NCBI GenBank assembly: GCA_027489375.1
Contig: JAIXZW010000001.1
Coordinates: 1-64,000 of the forward strand
DNA from: Paracoccaceae bacterium
GTDB taxonomy: Bacteria; Pseudomonadota; Alphaproteobacteria; Rhodobacterales; Rhodobacteraceae
Reading direction: 5' to 3'
DNA length: 64,000 nucleotides
The position numbers and the translations under genes were made by a program. The notes below the pieces were generated by a model, which did no database searches, was not told the DNA's origin, and was given only the letters and a program-made list of their open reading frames with translations. Shown in pieces: positions 17,493 to 29,877 of the stretch. Position 1 is the first letter of the stretch. Each line of letters opens with the position of its first letter.

Positions 17493-18797
17493 TTACTGGA
17501 AGAGAGCGTTGATCTCTTCGTTGGCAGCCGGAAGCACCTCGGCAGGTTCGCCCTGTCCGAGCATGACCTTGTCGAGCGCCGTCTTCATGATCGAATCAAC
17601 TTCCTGCCCGCGTTCGGTCATGGGGAAGGAGAAGGTCGATTCCTTGGTCGCCAGCTTGGTGAATGCCGACACGTCCACGCCCCGCGCCTTATGCGCCTCG
17701 ATGGCCAGATCGACCGCCTCGGGACGTGCGGGGAACACCACGCCCGCCTTGCCGACGATGCTCTGGCATTCCGACGAGCCGAGGAATTTAACCCACTGCC
17801 ACGCGGCGTCCTTGTTCGGCGACCCCGACCAGATCGTATCGGCCAGACCGTTGAACATCGACTTGCGGCCTTCGGGACCGGCGGGCAGCGGCGCGAAGCC
17901 GACCTTGAACTTGGCATTGTCGAGGTAGGAGCCGATCATCCACGACCCGTCCGTCGCCATGACCCCCTGACCCGAGGTGAGCAGCGCCGCAGCACCCAGC
18001 TTGCCCGCCATCTCCTGCGTCGGCATCAAACCCTTGTCGAGCGACAGGTCCTGCAACCAGTTGATCGCCTCGGCCAGCTTCGGATCGTCGACGAAGTATT
18101 TCGACCCCCAGGCCTGGTCGATGTATTTGAACCCGTTCGACACGGCGAGATAGGACCATTCCGTCTGACCGAATGCCGACAGCGGCGACGACACATAGCC
18201 ATAGGTCGCCACATTGGCCTTGTCGAAGCCCTCTTCATTGCCGCGCTTGCCGTTCTTGTCCACGGTCAGCTTGGCGATGGTCTGCTCCCACGTGCCGCCG
18301 TCCTGCGGGTTCCACGTCAGGTTCTCCAGATCGGCGGCGGTCATGCCCGCTTCGGCCAGCTTGTCGGCATTGTAGACGATGGCGACCGTGTCCCAGTCCT
18401 TGGGCATACCCCATTGCTTGCCGTCCTTGTTCCACGTCTCGGCCAGACCGGGCAGGAAGCCGGACATGTCATAGCTGTCGGTGGCGATGCGGTCGGTCAG
18501 GTCTTCCATCACGCCATTGGCAAGGAATTCGGGGTAGCGGCTCACGTGGTTCACGAACACGTCCGGCGCCTCGCCCGAGACGAAGCCGGTGGTCAGGCTG
18601 GTCCAGTAATTGTCCCAGCCGTCCTGCTTGATCTTCACGGTGATGTCGGGGTTCTGCGCGGTGAAGGCATCGGCGCATTGCTGGTAGACCGGTGCCTGGT
18701 TGCCATCCCACATCCAGTAGCTGATCTCGACCGCATGGGCCGGAGCGGTCATGGCGGTTCCGGCCAGAAGCGCCCATTTCATTACCTTGATACCCAT
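17493..18797 (-). CDS. sugar ABC transporter substrate-binding protein, family 1
   Basis: 434 residues. Signal peptide MGIKVMKWALLAGTAMTAPAHA, then a mature part of the MalE-like extracellular solute-binding family 1 (ISYWMWDGNQAPVYQQC, later SQGVMATDGSWMIGSYL). It captures an oligosaccharide, here probably an alpha-galactoside given the adjacent GH4 gene. Start ATG at 18797 follows AGGAGGAG closely. It is preceded by its two permease genes, in the order malF-like, malG-like, binding protein, enzyme, all under the LacI operators at the far end. Confidence 0.92.
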   Translation of the reverse strand: MGIKVMKWALLAGTAMTAPAHAVEISYWMWDGNQAPVYQQCADAFTAQNPDITVKIKQDGWDNYWTSLTTGFVSGEAPDVFVNHVSRYPEFLANGVMEDLTDRIATDSYDMSGFLPGLAETWNKDGKQWGMPKDWDTVAIVYNADKLAEAGMTAADLENLTWNPQDGGTWEQTIAKLTVDKNGKRGNEEGFDKANVATYGYVSSPLSAFGQTEWSYLAVSNGFKYIDQAWGSKYFVDDPKLAEAINWLQDLSLDKGLMPTQEMAGKLGAAALLTSGQGVMATDGSWMIGSYLDNAKFKVGFAPLPAGPEGRKSMFNGLADTIWSGSPNKDAAWQWVKFLGSSECQSIVGKAGVVFPARPEAVDLAIEAHKARGVDVSAFTKLATKESTFSFPMTERGQEVDSIMKTALDKVMLGQGEPAEVLPAANEEINALFQ

Positions 18798-18826
18798 CGT
18801 TACTCCTCCTCAGGTGCTTTGGGTTT

Positions 18827-19699
18827 TCACTTCATTCCGCTGGTCTGCAGCGACTCGACGATCTGCCGTCCGAAGAAGACGAGCAGGAATAGGATCGGGA
18901 TGATCGACAGCATCACGGCCGCCATCAGCCCCGTCCAATCGGGGGTGCCCTGTCCGGTCTGCGACTGGAACTCGGCCAGCGCCACGGCAAGCGGGCGGAC
19001 GCTGTCGTCGCGGCCGACGAGGTAGGGCCAGAAAAAGTCGTTCCACGCGTTGATCGACAGCAGGATCGCCAGCGTGGCGAGCGGCCCCTTCTGCAAGGGC
19101 AGGGCGATGTGCCAGAAGATCTGGAAATGCCCCAACCCCTCCAGCCGCGCCGCCTCTTCCAGCTCCTTGGGGCTCGAGATGAAGAACTGTCGCAGGAAGA
19201 AGACGGCGAATGGCACCATCAGGATGTTCGGCGCCACCATGCCGGCAAAGGTGTTGATCAGCCCAAGCTGCCGGATCAGCACGAAATTCGGGATGAACAG
19301 CACGATGGACGGGATCATCGTCGCCGCGATGAAGGCGATGAACAGCTTGTCCCGCCCCGGAAAGCGCAGCCGCGCAAAGGCATAGGCCGCCAGCGCCGAA
19401 AAGAAGAGTTGCCCCGTCACCAGAATGGCCGCGTAGATCACCGAATTCCGCAGGGCGAGCGCGAAGTCGATCGGTGCCGAACGGGCCGAGATCAGCGTCA
19501 CATCCGACGGCATCCCCAACGCGCGGGCAAAGTTGCCCATCGTCGGGGCATGGGGGATCAGGCTCGACGCTTCGGCAAAGACGTCCTGCGGATGGCTCAG
19601 CGCGGTCTTCAGCGTCACCCAGACCGGCAAGAGCGAGATGAAGGCAAAGACCACGAGCGCGGCGTAACCCGAAATGCGTGCGGCGGACATCCTCTGCAT
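18827..19699 (-). CDS. carbohydrate ABC transporter permease (MalG-like)
   Basis: 290 residues, six predicted membrane segments. It carries the inner-membrane coupling motif EEAARLEGLGHFQIFWHIALP (EAA loop, around residue 180-200) that docks to the ATPase. It works as a heterodimer with the MalF-like protein encoded just upstream. The start at 19699 lies five bases from that gene's stop, with GGGGTGA as ribosome site; an in-frame ATG three codons on is the alternative. Confidence 0.92.
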   Translation of the reverse strand: MQRMSAARISGYAALVVFAFISLLPVWVTLKTALSHPQDVFAEASSLIPHAPTMGNFARALGMPSDVTLISARSAPIDFALALRNSVIYAAILVTGQLFFSALAAYAFARLRFPGRDKLFIAFIAATMIPSIVLFIPNFVLIRQLGLINTFAGMVAPNILMVPFAVFFLRQFFISSPKELEEAARLEGLGHFQIFWHIALPLQKGPLATLAILLSINAWNDFFWPYLVGRDDSVRPLAVALAEFQSQTGQGTPDWTGLMAAVMLSIIPILFLLVFFGRQIVESLQTSGMK

Positions 19700-19703
19700 G
19701 GCG

Positions 19704-20618
19704 TCACCCCAGATCCGACTGGTCGGCCCGCATCAGCCGCATCTGGGCCAGCGTCACAAGGATGAGGATGCAGAACAGCACCATCGACATGGCCGAGGCG
19801 AGGCCCATCTTCGAATATTTGAAGGCGTTTTCGTAGATGTAGAACATCACCACCTTGGTCGTCCCCGCAGGCCCGCCCGCCGTGGTCACGGCGATGGTGT
19901 CGAAAATCTGGAACGACCCGATCACGCTCGTGACCATCACAAAGACCATCACGGGGCGCAGCAGGGGCAGGGTGATGTTGCGGAACATCTGCCATTCCTT
20001 GGCCCCGTCCAGCCGCGCCGCCTCGTAGAACTCGCGCGGGATGGCTTGCAGACCGGCGTAGAACAGCAGCGCCGTGAACCCGACATGCCGCCAGATGTTG
20101 ATCCCCGCGACCGAGATCAGCGACTGGTCGGGGGACGACAGGAACCCCTGCTTGCCCACCCCGATCAGCTCGAGGAACACATTCGTCATCCCGATCAGCG
20201 GATCGAGCATCAAAAGCCAGATCAGCCCCGCCACCACGTTGGACAGCAGGTAGGGCGCGATCATCACCGCCCGCACCCAGACCTGCCGCGCCAGACGGTC
20301 GGCCAGCACCGCGATGAACAGCGCAAGCGCGGTCTGCACGGGGATGTTGTAGATCACGTAAAGCAGCGTCAGCCGCAGGCTTTCCCAAAAGGTCCCGTCC
20401 GACCAGATTTTCTCGTAATTCGTCAGCCCGACGAAACGCGGCGCGCGCATCAGGTTCCAGTCCGTCAGGCTGATCTGCGCCGCCCGCAGCGTCGGCAGCA
20501 CGAAGAACAGCGTCAGGCCGACCAGCGCGGGAGCGATGAAAAGATAGCCCATCAGCGCCTCGCGCTGGCGCATGGTCAGCCGCCTTGCCGCCGCCTGAGG
20601 TCGGTTCTGCCGTTCCAT
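19704..20618 (-). CDS. carbohydrate ABC transporter permease (MalF-like)
   Basis: 304 residues with about six membrane segments and the EAA loop YEAARLDGAKEWQMFRNITL near residue 195-215. First gene of the galactoside operon, with a good ribosome site GGGAGGG before ATG 20618. No ATPase is encoded in this operon, so the pair must use a shared ATPase from elsewhere, as is known for MsiK-type systems. Transcription starts from the spacer carrying two LacI-type operators. Confidence 0.92.
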   Translation of the reverse strand: MERQNRPQAAARRLTMRQREALMGYLFIAPALVGLTLFFVLPTLRAAQISLTDWNLMRAPRFVGLTNYEKIWSDGTFWESLRLTLLYVIYNIPVQTALALFIAVLADRLARQVWVRAVMIAPYLLSNVVAGLIWLLMLDPLIGMTNVFLELIGVGKQGFLSSPDQSLISVAGINIWRHVGFTALLFYAGLQAIPREFYEAARLDGAKEWQMFRNITLPLLRPVMVFVMVTSVIGSFQIFDTIAVTTAGGPAGTTKVVMFYIYENAFKYSKMGLASAMSMVLFCILILVTLAQMRLMRADQSDLG

Positions 20619-20672
20619 CCGTAGCCCTCCCTTGGACCCTGCGCCGCGGTCTTTGCCGCTGTCGCTGGATAA

Positions 20673-20686
20673 CTAACACGTGTTAG
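20673..20686. promoter_or_regulatory. LacI-type operator 1
   Basis: CTAACACGTGTTAG, a perfect 14-bp palindrome with the central CG typical of LacI/GalR operators. It lies 54 bases before the permease operon start, where it would block that promoter. Confidence 0.8.
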
Positions 20687-20739
20687 CTTTGACCTAGAAA
20701 TGCCCTGCGATCCCGCACTTGTCAACAGATTCGCCAAGG

Positions 20740-20754
20740 GCTAATCGTGTTAGC
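20740..20754. promoter_or_regulatory. LacI-type operator 2
   Basis: GCTAA-TCGTG-TTAGC, arms identical to operator 1 but with one base less of symmetry in the centre. It sits 19 bases before the repressor start, pointing to autoregulation. It contains the GTG at 20747, which argues against that codon being the repressor start. Confidence 0.7.
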
Positions 20755-20773
20755 AGGGAAAAAGGGGTCCGAA

Positions 20774-21796
20774 GTGGGCAAGATCACAAGCCACGATGTC
20801 GCGCGCGCGGCGGGGGTGTCCCGTGCCACGGTGTCCATCGTGCTGTCCGGCTCCGACGCCGCCGTCATCAGCGCCGAAACCCGCGAACGCGTGCGCAAGG
20901 CGGCGCAAGAGCTTGGCTATCAACCCAATTCCGCCGCACGCATGCTCAAGAACGGCGCGACGCGGACCATCGGGCTGCTCATCTCGGGCAGCAATCTGCT
21001 CAAGGTCGACGCCTTCATCCCCGTCCTTTTCGGCGCGGTCTGCGATGTGATGCGGGCGCGCGGCTATCACGTGCTGATCGAAACGCGGCCCGAAGGGACG
21101 GGGGCCAACCCCTACCGCGATCTCGTGCAATCGCAACGCATCGACGGGCTGCTGATCCTCAACGGTCCCAGCCACGACCCCTATCTGATCGAACTGATCG
21201 AAAGCGGCTTTCCCGCCGTGCTGCTCGGCAACGTGCGCCACCCGAAAAGCCATTCCGTCCACATCCGTGGCCGCCCCGCGCTGATGGCGGCGGTGGACCG
21301 CCTCGTCGCCGCAGGGCATCGCCATTTCGGCGTGGTGACGCTTTCGCCCCTCGGTCTGGAAGCCGCCGACCGGCGGGTGCAGGCGGTGGCAGATGCCTTG
21401 GCCGCGCACGGGCTGACGCTCGGACCGCAGGCGATCCAGAGCGGGAATTTCAGCGCCGAAAGCGGGCAGGCGGCGATGCGGCGGCTACTGGCCGAAGCCC
21501 CCGAAACCACCGCCGTCTTCGCAGGCAACGACACCGTGGCGCTGGGCGTTCTCGGCGCCTGCGGCGAGGCGGGGCGCATTGTGCCCCGCGACATTTCGGT
21601 GATCGGCTTCGACGATCTGCCCTTCGCCGCCCACCTCTGGCCGCCGCTCACCACGATCCAGGTCGATGCCTCGCGTCAGGGGACCGAGGCGGCAAAGATG
21701 CTTTTGCAACTCCTCGACGGGGAAACCCCCGCCGTGCCGCAGATTGCCCTGACGGCGGAACCCGTCTGGCGCGGGTCGGACGGTCCCGCCCCCTGA
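20774..21796 (+). CDS. LacI family transcription repressor
   Basis: 340 residues from GTG 20774. The N-terminal helix-turn-helix reads ITSHDVARAAGVSRATVSIVL, followed by the hinge helix NSAARMLKNG and a periplasmic-binding-protein-like sensor domain (IGLLISGSNLLK; later SVIGFDDLPFAAHLWPPLTT). It should release the two CTAA...TTAG operators when a galactoside inducer binds. GTG 20774 follows AAAGGGG; a GTG at 20747 is inside operator 2 and is less likely. Divergent from the galactoside transport/GH4 operon it presumably controls. Confidence 0.92.
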   Translation: MGKITSHDVARAAGVSRATVSIVLSGSDAAVISAETRERVRKAAQELGYQPNSAARMLKNGATRTIGLLISGSNLLKVDAFIPVLFGAVCDVMRARGYHVLIETRPEGTGANPYRDLVQSQRIDGLLILNGPSHDPYLIELIESGFPAVLLGNVRHPKSHSVHIRGRPALMAAVDRLVAAGHRHFGVVTLSPLGLEAADRRVQAVADALAAHGLTLGPQAIQSGNFSAESGQAAMRRLLAEAPETTAVFAGNDTVALGVLGACGEAGRIVPRDISVIGFDDLPFAAHLWPPLTTIQVDASRQGTEAAKMLLQLLDGETPAVPQIALTAEPVWRGSDGPAP

Positions 21797-21933
21797 CCCC
21801 GCCAAAGCGGTGTGCCGCCCGCGCCAAAAGTCCACAACCCGCACCAAGGGCAGCACCACCCGCCCGCCGCGCAGGTTGTAAATGCGTCCCCTTCCGGCAA
21901 TCTGGCCGTGCAGACACCCTGCCCGAGACCGCC

Positions 21934-22425
21934 ATGACCCGCACCACCTCCCGCAGCTATACCCACCGCCACCTCGACTTCAGCTTCGAACCCGTGGCGG
22001 GCGGGGCAAGACGCCTCACCGTCCACTCGGCCGAGGTGATGCGCGGATTGTTCGGCGGCGACAGAACCGCCACGGGCTACAAGACCCTCGGCAGCGTCGA
22101 CCTCTCGCACGCCTTGGCCGATGCCATCGAAGACGCCCTGCGCCACCTGCGCACCGATCTTGCCCCCGATCTCGACCCCGAAACCGAAGCAACCGACCCG
22201 CCCGCCCTGCGCACCCGCCGCGCCGAACAGGCCGAACGGCTCGAGGCCTTCTTCATCGCCAACACTGGCAACCCGCTCGTTGCCAATGGCGTGGTGGTGG
22301 ACCCGCGCTCGCCCCGTGGCAAACGTCTGGTGCAGGACATCCGCGACGGCCGCGCCGAACCCGCCCTCCTGCGCGACTGGGTGCGTCTGCGCATCGAATG
22401 GCGCGCCATCATGGAACTGGCGTAA
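21934..22425 (+). CDS. hypothetical protein, 163 residues
   Basis: Starts [20 protein letters not shown]; charged, soluble, mostly helical, no signal peptide. Codon use is typical of the genome. Its last 17 bases overlap the end of the convergent sugar dehydrogenase gene, so one of the two tails could be misjudged. Ribosome site is weak. No family recognised. Confidence 0.55.
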   Translation: MTRTTSRSYTHRHLDFSFEPVAGGARRLTVHSAEVMRGLFGGDRTATGYKTLGSVDLSHALADAIEDALRHLRTDLAPDLDPETEATDPPALRTRRAEQAERLEAFFIANTGNPLVANGVVVDPRSPRGKRLVQDIRDGRAEPALLRDWVRLRIEWRAIMELA

Positions 22426-23707
22426 CCCGCCAGATCCGGTTGCCCACATCGTCGGCCACCAGCAGCCCCCCCGCCTTGTCCACCGCCACCCCCACGGGCC
22501 GCCCAAAGGCATCGCCGTTGGGCGCAAGGAACCCCGTCAGCACATCGCGTGGCGGCCCGTCCGGCCTGACCCCGCGAAACGGCACGAACACCACCTTGTA
22601 GCCCGAAGGCGGCTTGCGGTTCCACGACCCGTGCTGCCCGACGAACACCCCCCGCCACCCCGCGAACCCCTCCGCAAAGGCAAGGCCGAGCGATGCCGTA
22701 TGCGGCCCCAGCGCGTAATCGGGCCGGATCGCCCGCGCCACCAGATCGGGCCGCTCTGGCGTGACGCGGCTGTCCACATGGTCGCCCCACCAGCTATAGG
22801 GCCAGCCGTAAAAGCCCCCCTCCCGAACCGAGGTCATGTAATCCGGCACCAGATCGCTCCCGATCCCGTCCCGCTCGTTCACGGCAACCCACAGCCTCCC
22901 CGTCTCCGGCTCCCACGCCAACCAGTTCGGGTTGCGCAGGCCCGAGGCGAAGATCGTCGCCGTCCCGCGTGCAGGGTCGATCCGCCAGACAGCGGCACGC
23001 CCCGCTTCCGCCGCCATCCCGTTCCCGGCCACGTTGCTGTTCGACCCCACGGTCGCATAAAGCACCCCGTCCGGCCCCGCGATCAGATCCTTGGTCCAAT
23101 GGTGGTTGATCGGCCCCGCTGGCAGGTCCACCACCTTGCGCGGCGCTGCGGTGATTTCGGTGGCCCCGCTGCGGTAGGGAAAGGCCAGCACCGCATCGGT
23201 ATCGGCCACGTAAAGCGTGCCTCCCACCAGCGCCATGCCAAAGGGCGAATGCAGCCCCGTCAGGAACGGCGTGGACAGGTCCGCCACCCCGTCCCCGTCA
23301 CGGTCGCGCAGCAGCGTGATGCGGTCGGCGCTTTCGGTCTTCGCCCCCGCGATCTTCTGCACCAGCGCCATGACCAGCGCCTCGGGGTCCAGCTTGGCGG
23401 GCTTGGCGGGGGCATTCGTTTCGGCCACCAGCACATCGCCATTGGGCAACACATGCAGCCAGCGCGGATGGTCCAGTCCGGCGGCGAATTGCACCACCGA
23501 CAGCCCCTTGGCGGGCCGCGGCATCCGCCCCTCGGGCCAGCCGGTCGCGGGGGCCACATCCACCGTGGGCAACAGCATCCGCTTCGGCGGCGGCAGGGCA
23601 GGGTCCGGCCCGTATCCCCGCGCCAGCGGCAGGTCGGCGCGGTCGCCGCAACTCAACAGCGCCAGCGTGCCGATGACCAGCGCGGCAAGAAGGGAAGGGG
23701 AACGCAT
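22409..23707 (-). CDS. PQQ-type sorbosone/glucose dehydrogenase-like lipoprotein
   Basis: 432 residues. The N-terminus is a lipoprotein signal (hydrophobic run ending LLSCGD, lipobox Cys ~19). The rest is a six-bladed beta-propeller of the soluble glucose/sorbosone dehydrogenase family, with repeated blade motifs such as [41 protein letters not shown] and [13 protein letters not shown]. Family members oxidise aldoses with PQQ in the periplasm. The start is ATG 23707 after AAAGGCG; an upstream frame start lacks the signal peptide. No PQQ biosynthesis genes are seen nearby. Confidence 0.85.
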   Translation of the reverse strand: MRSPSLLAALVIGTLALLSCGDRADLPLARGYGPDPALPPPKRMLLPTVDVAPATGWPEGRMPRPAKGLSVVQFAAGLDHPRWLHVLPNGDVLVAETNAPAKPAKLDPEALVMALVQKIAGAKTESADRITLLRDRDGDGVADLSTPFLTGLHSPFGMALVGGTLYVADTDAVLAFPYRSGATEITAAPRKVVDLPAGPINHHWTKDLIAGPDGVLYATVGSNSNVAGNGMAAEAGRAAVWRIDPARGTATIFASGLRNPNWLAWEPETGRLWVAVNERDGIGSDLVPDYMTSVREGGFYGWPYSWWGDHVDSRVTPERPDLVARAIRPDYALGPHTASLGLAFAEGFAGWRGVFVGQHGSWNRKPPSGYKVVFVPFRGVRPDGPPRDVLTGFLAPNGDAFGRPVGVAVDKAGGLLVADDVGNRIWRVTPVP

Positions 23708-23765
23708 CGTCACGCCTTTCGCTCGGGTCACGGCCAACCCGACGGGCGCGGAAGGGTTTCCGAAA

Positions 23766-23797
23766 CGAAAAGGGCGCGAAGGTTTCCCCCCGCGCCC
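23766..23797 (-). terminator. terminator downstream of katG
   Basis: On the minus strand GGGCGCG ... CGCGCCC (7-bp stem, 12-base loop) followed by TTTTCGTTT, 20 bases past the katG stop. A Rho-independent terminator shape. Confidence 0.65.
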
Positions 23798-23817
23798 CCT
23801 GAGCCTCTCCGCGACGA

Positions 23818-27046
<3,229 letters not shown>

Positions 27047-27098
27047 GCCGCAGGCGCGACCTTTGTTTTCAACGCCAAAAAGCGCGACGTCTGGGTTC

Positions 27099-27229
27099 GG
27101 ACCGTGGCCCAAAGCCACGGTCCGCGCACGCCCCGCCCCCTCGGGGCGTGCGCCAAAGCGCCCACCCCGGCGGGTCACGCGCGGCCCTACCGGCGGAATT
27201 GGAAAACGCTCCACTGGAGCCTTTTCCAA
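27099..27229. repeat. three-hairpin intergenic element
   Basis: In the 367-base gap between oxyR and glpX: a perfect 10-bp hairpin (27099-27123, GGACCGTGGC arms), a perfect 11-bp hairpin directly after it (27124-27153, GCGCACGCCCC arms) and a 14-bp hairpin with one C-C mismatch (27199-27229, TTGGAAAA-C-GCTCC arms). None is followed by a clear T run. It could be an intergenic repeat element or a structured RNA. The rest of the gap holds no gene. Confidence 0.6.
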
Positions 27230-27413
27230 CTCCTTGCTCTGAAAACGTCCACGCCCCCATATCCCCCGGCAACCGGAACGCCGCCCCGTTTCACCGCGTT
27301 TCACCGGCGCAAACCGGACGGATCGCCACTGTTAGCGCCACCATCCTTGCCGCCCCCCGTGCCCTTGGCTAAGGGCTTCACAATCGTAACGCCGCAAAGG
27401 ATTTCACCCCATC

Positions 27414-28379
27414 ATGGCCGACAAGCAGGAATTCCAAGACCGTCTCCTTTCGCTGGGCCTCGCCCGTGTGTCCGAGGCGGCGGCGCTGGCATCGGCCCGC
27501 CTCATCGGACGCGGCGACGAAAAGGCGGCGGATCAGGCGGCGGTCAACGCGATGCGCGACCAGCTCAACCTTCTGGAAATCGCCGGAGTCGTGGTGATCG
27601 GCGAAGGCGAGCGTGACGAAGCCCCCATGCTCTTCATCGGGGAAGAGGTCGGCACGGGGCAGGGCCCCGCGGTCGACATCGCCCTCGACCCGCTCGAAGG
27701 CACGACCCTGACGGCCAAGGACATGCCCAACGCGCTGACCGTCATCGCGATGGCTCCGCGCGGCACGCTGCTGCACGCGCCCGACGTCTATATGGAAAAA
27801 CTCGCCATCGGCCCCGGCTACAAACCCGGCACCGTCACCATGACCATGACCCCCTCCGAACGCGTCTCGGCCCTTGCCGCCGCCAAGGGCGTCTCGACCG
27901 AGGATATCACCGTCTGCGTCCTCGAACGCCCGCGCCATGAAGAGATGATCGCCGAACTCCGCTCCACCGGCGCCTCCATCCGCCTCATCACCGATGGCGA
28001 CGTCGCAGGCGTCATGCACTGCGCCGAACCCGAGGTGACGGGGATCGACATGTACATGGGCTCGGGCGGCGCACCCGAAGGCGTGCTTGCCGCCGCCGCG
28101 CTGAAATGCATGGGCGGGCAGTTCTTCGGCAAGCTCCTCTTCCGCAACGACGACGAACGCGCCCGCGCCCGCAAGGCGGGAATCAGCAACTTCGACCGCG
28201 TCTACACCCGCGACGATCTGGTGCGCGGCGACGTGATCTTTGCCGCGACCGGCGTGACCGACGGCTCGCTTCTGGCGGGCATCAAGCGCGAACCGGGCTG
28301 GATCACCACCGAAACCATCCTCATGCGCTCCAAGACCGGCTCGGTCCGCCGCATGACCTATCGCAGCCCGACGAAGTAA
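27414..28379 (+). CDS. glpX: fructose-1,6-bisphosphatase class II
   Basis: 321 residues, normal length. Metal and substrate motifs VVIGEGERDEAPM and DIALDPLEGTTLTAK are those of GlpX, an inositol-phosphatase-fold enzyme that hydrolyses fructose 1,6-bisphosphate in gluconeogenesis (and in the Calvin cycle in some relatives). VYTRDDLVRGDVIFAATGVT is a late conserved block. Start ATG follows AAAGGAT at a longish spacing. Stands alone between two structured spacers. Confidence 0.95.
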   Translation: MADKQEFQDRLLSLGLARVSEAAALASARLIGRGDEKAADQAAVNAMRDQLNLLEIAGVVVIGEGERDEAPMLFIGEEVGTGQGPAVDIALDPLEGTTLTAKDMPNALTVIAMAPRGTLLHAPDVYMEKLAIGPGYKPGTVTMTMTPSERVSALAAAKGVSTEDITVCVLERPRHEEMIAELRSTGASIRLITDGDVAGVMHCAEPEVTGIDMYMGSGGAPEGVLAAAALKCMGGQFFGKLLFRNDDERARARKAGISNFDRVYTRDDLVRGDVIFAATGVTDGSLLAGIKREPGWITTETILMRSKTGSVRRMTYRSPTK

Positions 28380-28454
28380 GCCTCCGGCGGAACGGGGGCC
28401 AAGGGCGCAGGCGGGCATCCTCCCCGAAAAGGCCGTGACACCGGCAACCGGCAA

Positions 28455-28490
28455 AAGCCTCCGATGCGGCGGTCCCCGCATCGGAGGCTT
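28455..28490. terminator. perfect 15-bp hairpin
   Basis: AAGCCTCCGATGCGG / CCGCATCGGAGGCTT around a 6-base loop, 76 bases past glpX. On the plus strand only TT follows; on the minus strand it is followed by TTTTGCC, so it looks more like a terminator for a leftward transcript from 28491-28840 than for glpX. Confidence 0.6.
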
Positions 28491-28838
28491 GCGCGATGCG
28501 ACCTTATCCGCAGGCACGGGGCGCCCGCAGACCGCAGGCCGGTCACGGCCCCTGACCGTGCCGCGCCCCCCCCCCGATCTGTTCCGTCAAGCCCGTTTCC
28601 CGTCTGGCGGCAGGGGACATCGGCACGGTCGGGTCGGGTGGATGGCCCCCCCATACACACCGTGGCGACCCCTGCGATGGCATGCATCGCCAACCGGAAA
28701 AGGCCCGCCGCCAGCGCCGCGATCCGCATCATACGCATCTGAACGATACCTCTCTCCGCCCGCATCCCGCCGCCACCGGCACGGCGCACGGCCAGCATGA
28801 CGCCCGCCCGCTCCGGCACAGCCGGACAATTATCTTGC
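28491..28838. other. spacer without a clear gene
   Basis: No supportable protein gene. A minus-strand frame encodes a hydrophobic N-terminus (MRMMRIAALAAGLFRLAMHA) and then Arg/Gly-rich sequence without any motif or good ribosome site; I treat it as unproven. The T-run side of the hairpin at 28455-28490 faces this region, so a leftward small RNA is possible. Confidence 0.35.
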
Positions 28839-28861
28839 AACTTTACAAAATTATGCAAAGT
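28839..28861. promoter_or_regulatory. putative RpiR-type operator 1
   Basis: AACTTTACAAAATTATGCAAAGT, part of an imperfect palindrome with CAACTTT/AAAGTTG arms, 20 bases before the isomerase gene start. A close copy (TTTAC-AAA--TA--CAAA shared) occurs at 29877-29899. The operon carries its own RpiR regulator. Confidence 0.5.
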
Positions 28862-28881
28862 TGTGTTGCAAGGAGAATCGC

Positions 28882-29877
28882 ATGCTCGGAACACGCTTTG
28901 CCACCCGTATCAATTCCTTCGCCTCGGCGGCCCATGTCCATTGGCCGGACCAAACGGCGAAGCCATCGCTCGGCCAGATGATCCGCCGTGCGGCATCGGT
29001 GCGCGGCTTGACCGAACTCGACCTGAATTACCCCGATCATGTGGGCGACGACCCTGCCGCCGTGGCCGCGATGGTGCGCGACAACGGTCTGCGGATCAGC
29101 GGGCTTGCGATGCGCTACTACACCAACCCCGCCTTCAAGCGCGGTGCCTTCACCAATCCCGACCGCGCCGTCCGGCGCGAGGCGATCGACCTGACAAAGC
29201 GCGGGATCGACGCCGCCCGTGCGATGGGCGCGCCGATGATGACGCTCTGGCTCGGGCAGGATGGCTTCGATTACGCCTTCCAGTGCGACTACCAAAGGTT
29301 GTGGGCGGATGAGGTGGACGCCATCGCCGAAGTCGCGGCGCATGACGCCGATTGCCTGATCTCCATCGAATACAAGCCCAATGAACCAAGGTCTTACAGC
29401 CTGCTCCGCGATGCCGCGACCACGCTTCTCGCCATTGACGAGGCGGGTGCCCGCAACCTTGGCGTGACCATTGATTTCGCCCATGCGCTTTACGCCGACG
29501 AACAGCCCGCCAATGCGGCGGCGATGGTGATGCGCCGTTCGCGCCTGCTTGGCCTGCATCTGAACGACGGTTACGCCAAGCGCGACGACGGGCTGATGGT
29601 AGGGGCGGTGCACGCACAGGCCACGCTCGAACTGCTGGCCGAAGTGAAGCGCGGCGGCTTCGACGGGGCGGTCTATTTCGACACCTTCCCCGATGCCTCG
29701 GGCCTCGATCCCGTGGCGGAATGCGCGGCGAACATCCGCACCGTTCAGCGGATGCTGGCCGCCGTGGCGCGGATGGAGGGCGACAACCGGCTGGCCGAAG
29801 CCAAGGCGCAGCATGATCCGGTGACGGCGCAAGAGATCGCGCAACTGGCACTCTCGGGGGGCGTTCTCGCCGCCTGA
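28882..29877 (+). CDS. TIM-barrel sugar isomerase/epimerase
   Basis: 331 residues of the xylose-isomerase-like/AP-endonuclease-2 barrel family. Candidate metal ligands are in LISIEYKPNEPR (Glu), LGVTIDFAHAL (Asp, His), LLGLHLNDGYA (His) and VYFDTFPDA. Such enzymes interconvert ketoses and aldoses or epimerise them. First gene of a sugar operon with a binding protein, ATPase, permease, regulator and kinase, so it probably acts on the imported sugar. ATG 28882 follows AAGGAG at good spacing. Exact sugar unknown. Confidence 0.82.
   Translation: MLGTRFATRINSFASAAHVHWPDQTAKPSLGQMIRRAASVRGLTELDLNYPDHVGDDPAAVAAMVRDNGLRISGLAMRYYTNPAFKRGAFTNPDRAVRREAIDLTKRGIDAARAMGAPMMTLWLGQDGFDYAFQCDYQRLWADEVDAIAEVAAHDADCLISIEYKPNEPRSYSLLRDAATTLLAIDEAGARNLGVTIDFAHALYADEQPANAAAMVMRRSRLLGLHLNDGYAKRDDGLMVGAVHAQATLELLAEVKRGGFDGAVYFDTFPDASGLDPVAECAANIRTVQRMLAAVARMEGDNRLAEAKAQHDPVTAQEIAQLALSGGVLAA

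Noticed and set aside
28358-28894. Minus-strand frame with a hydrophobic start
   Set aside because: Only ~20 hydrophobic residues followed by Arg/Gly-rich sequence; no ribosome site or motif. The hairpin facing it could belong to an RNA instead.
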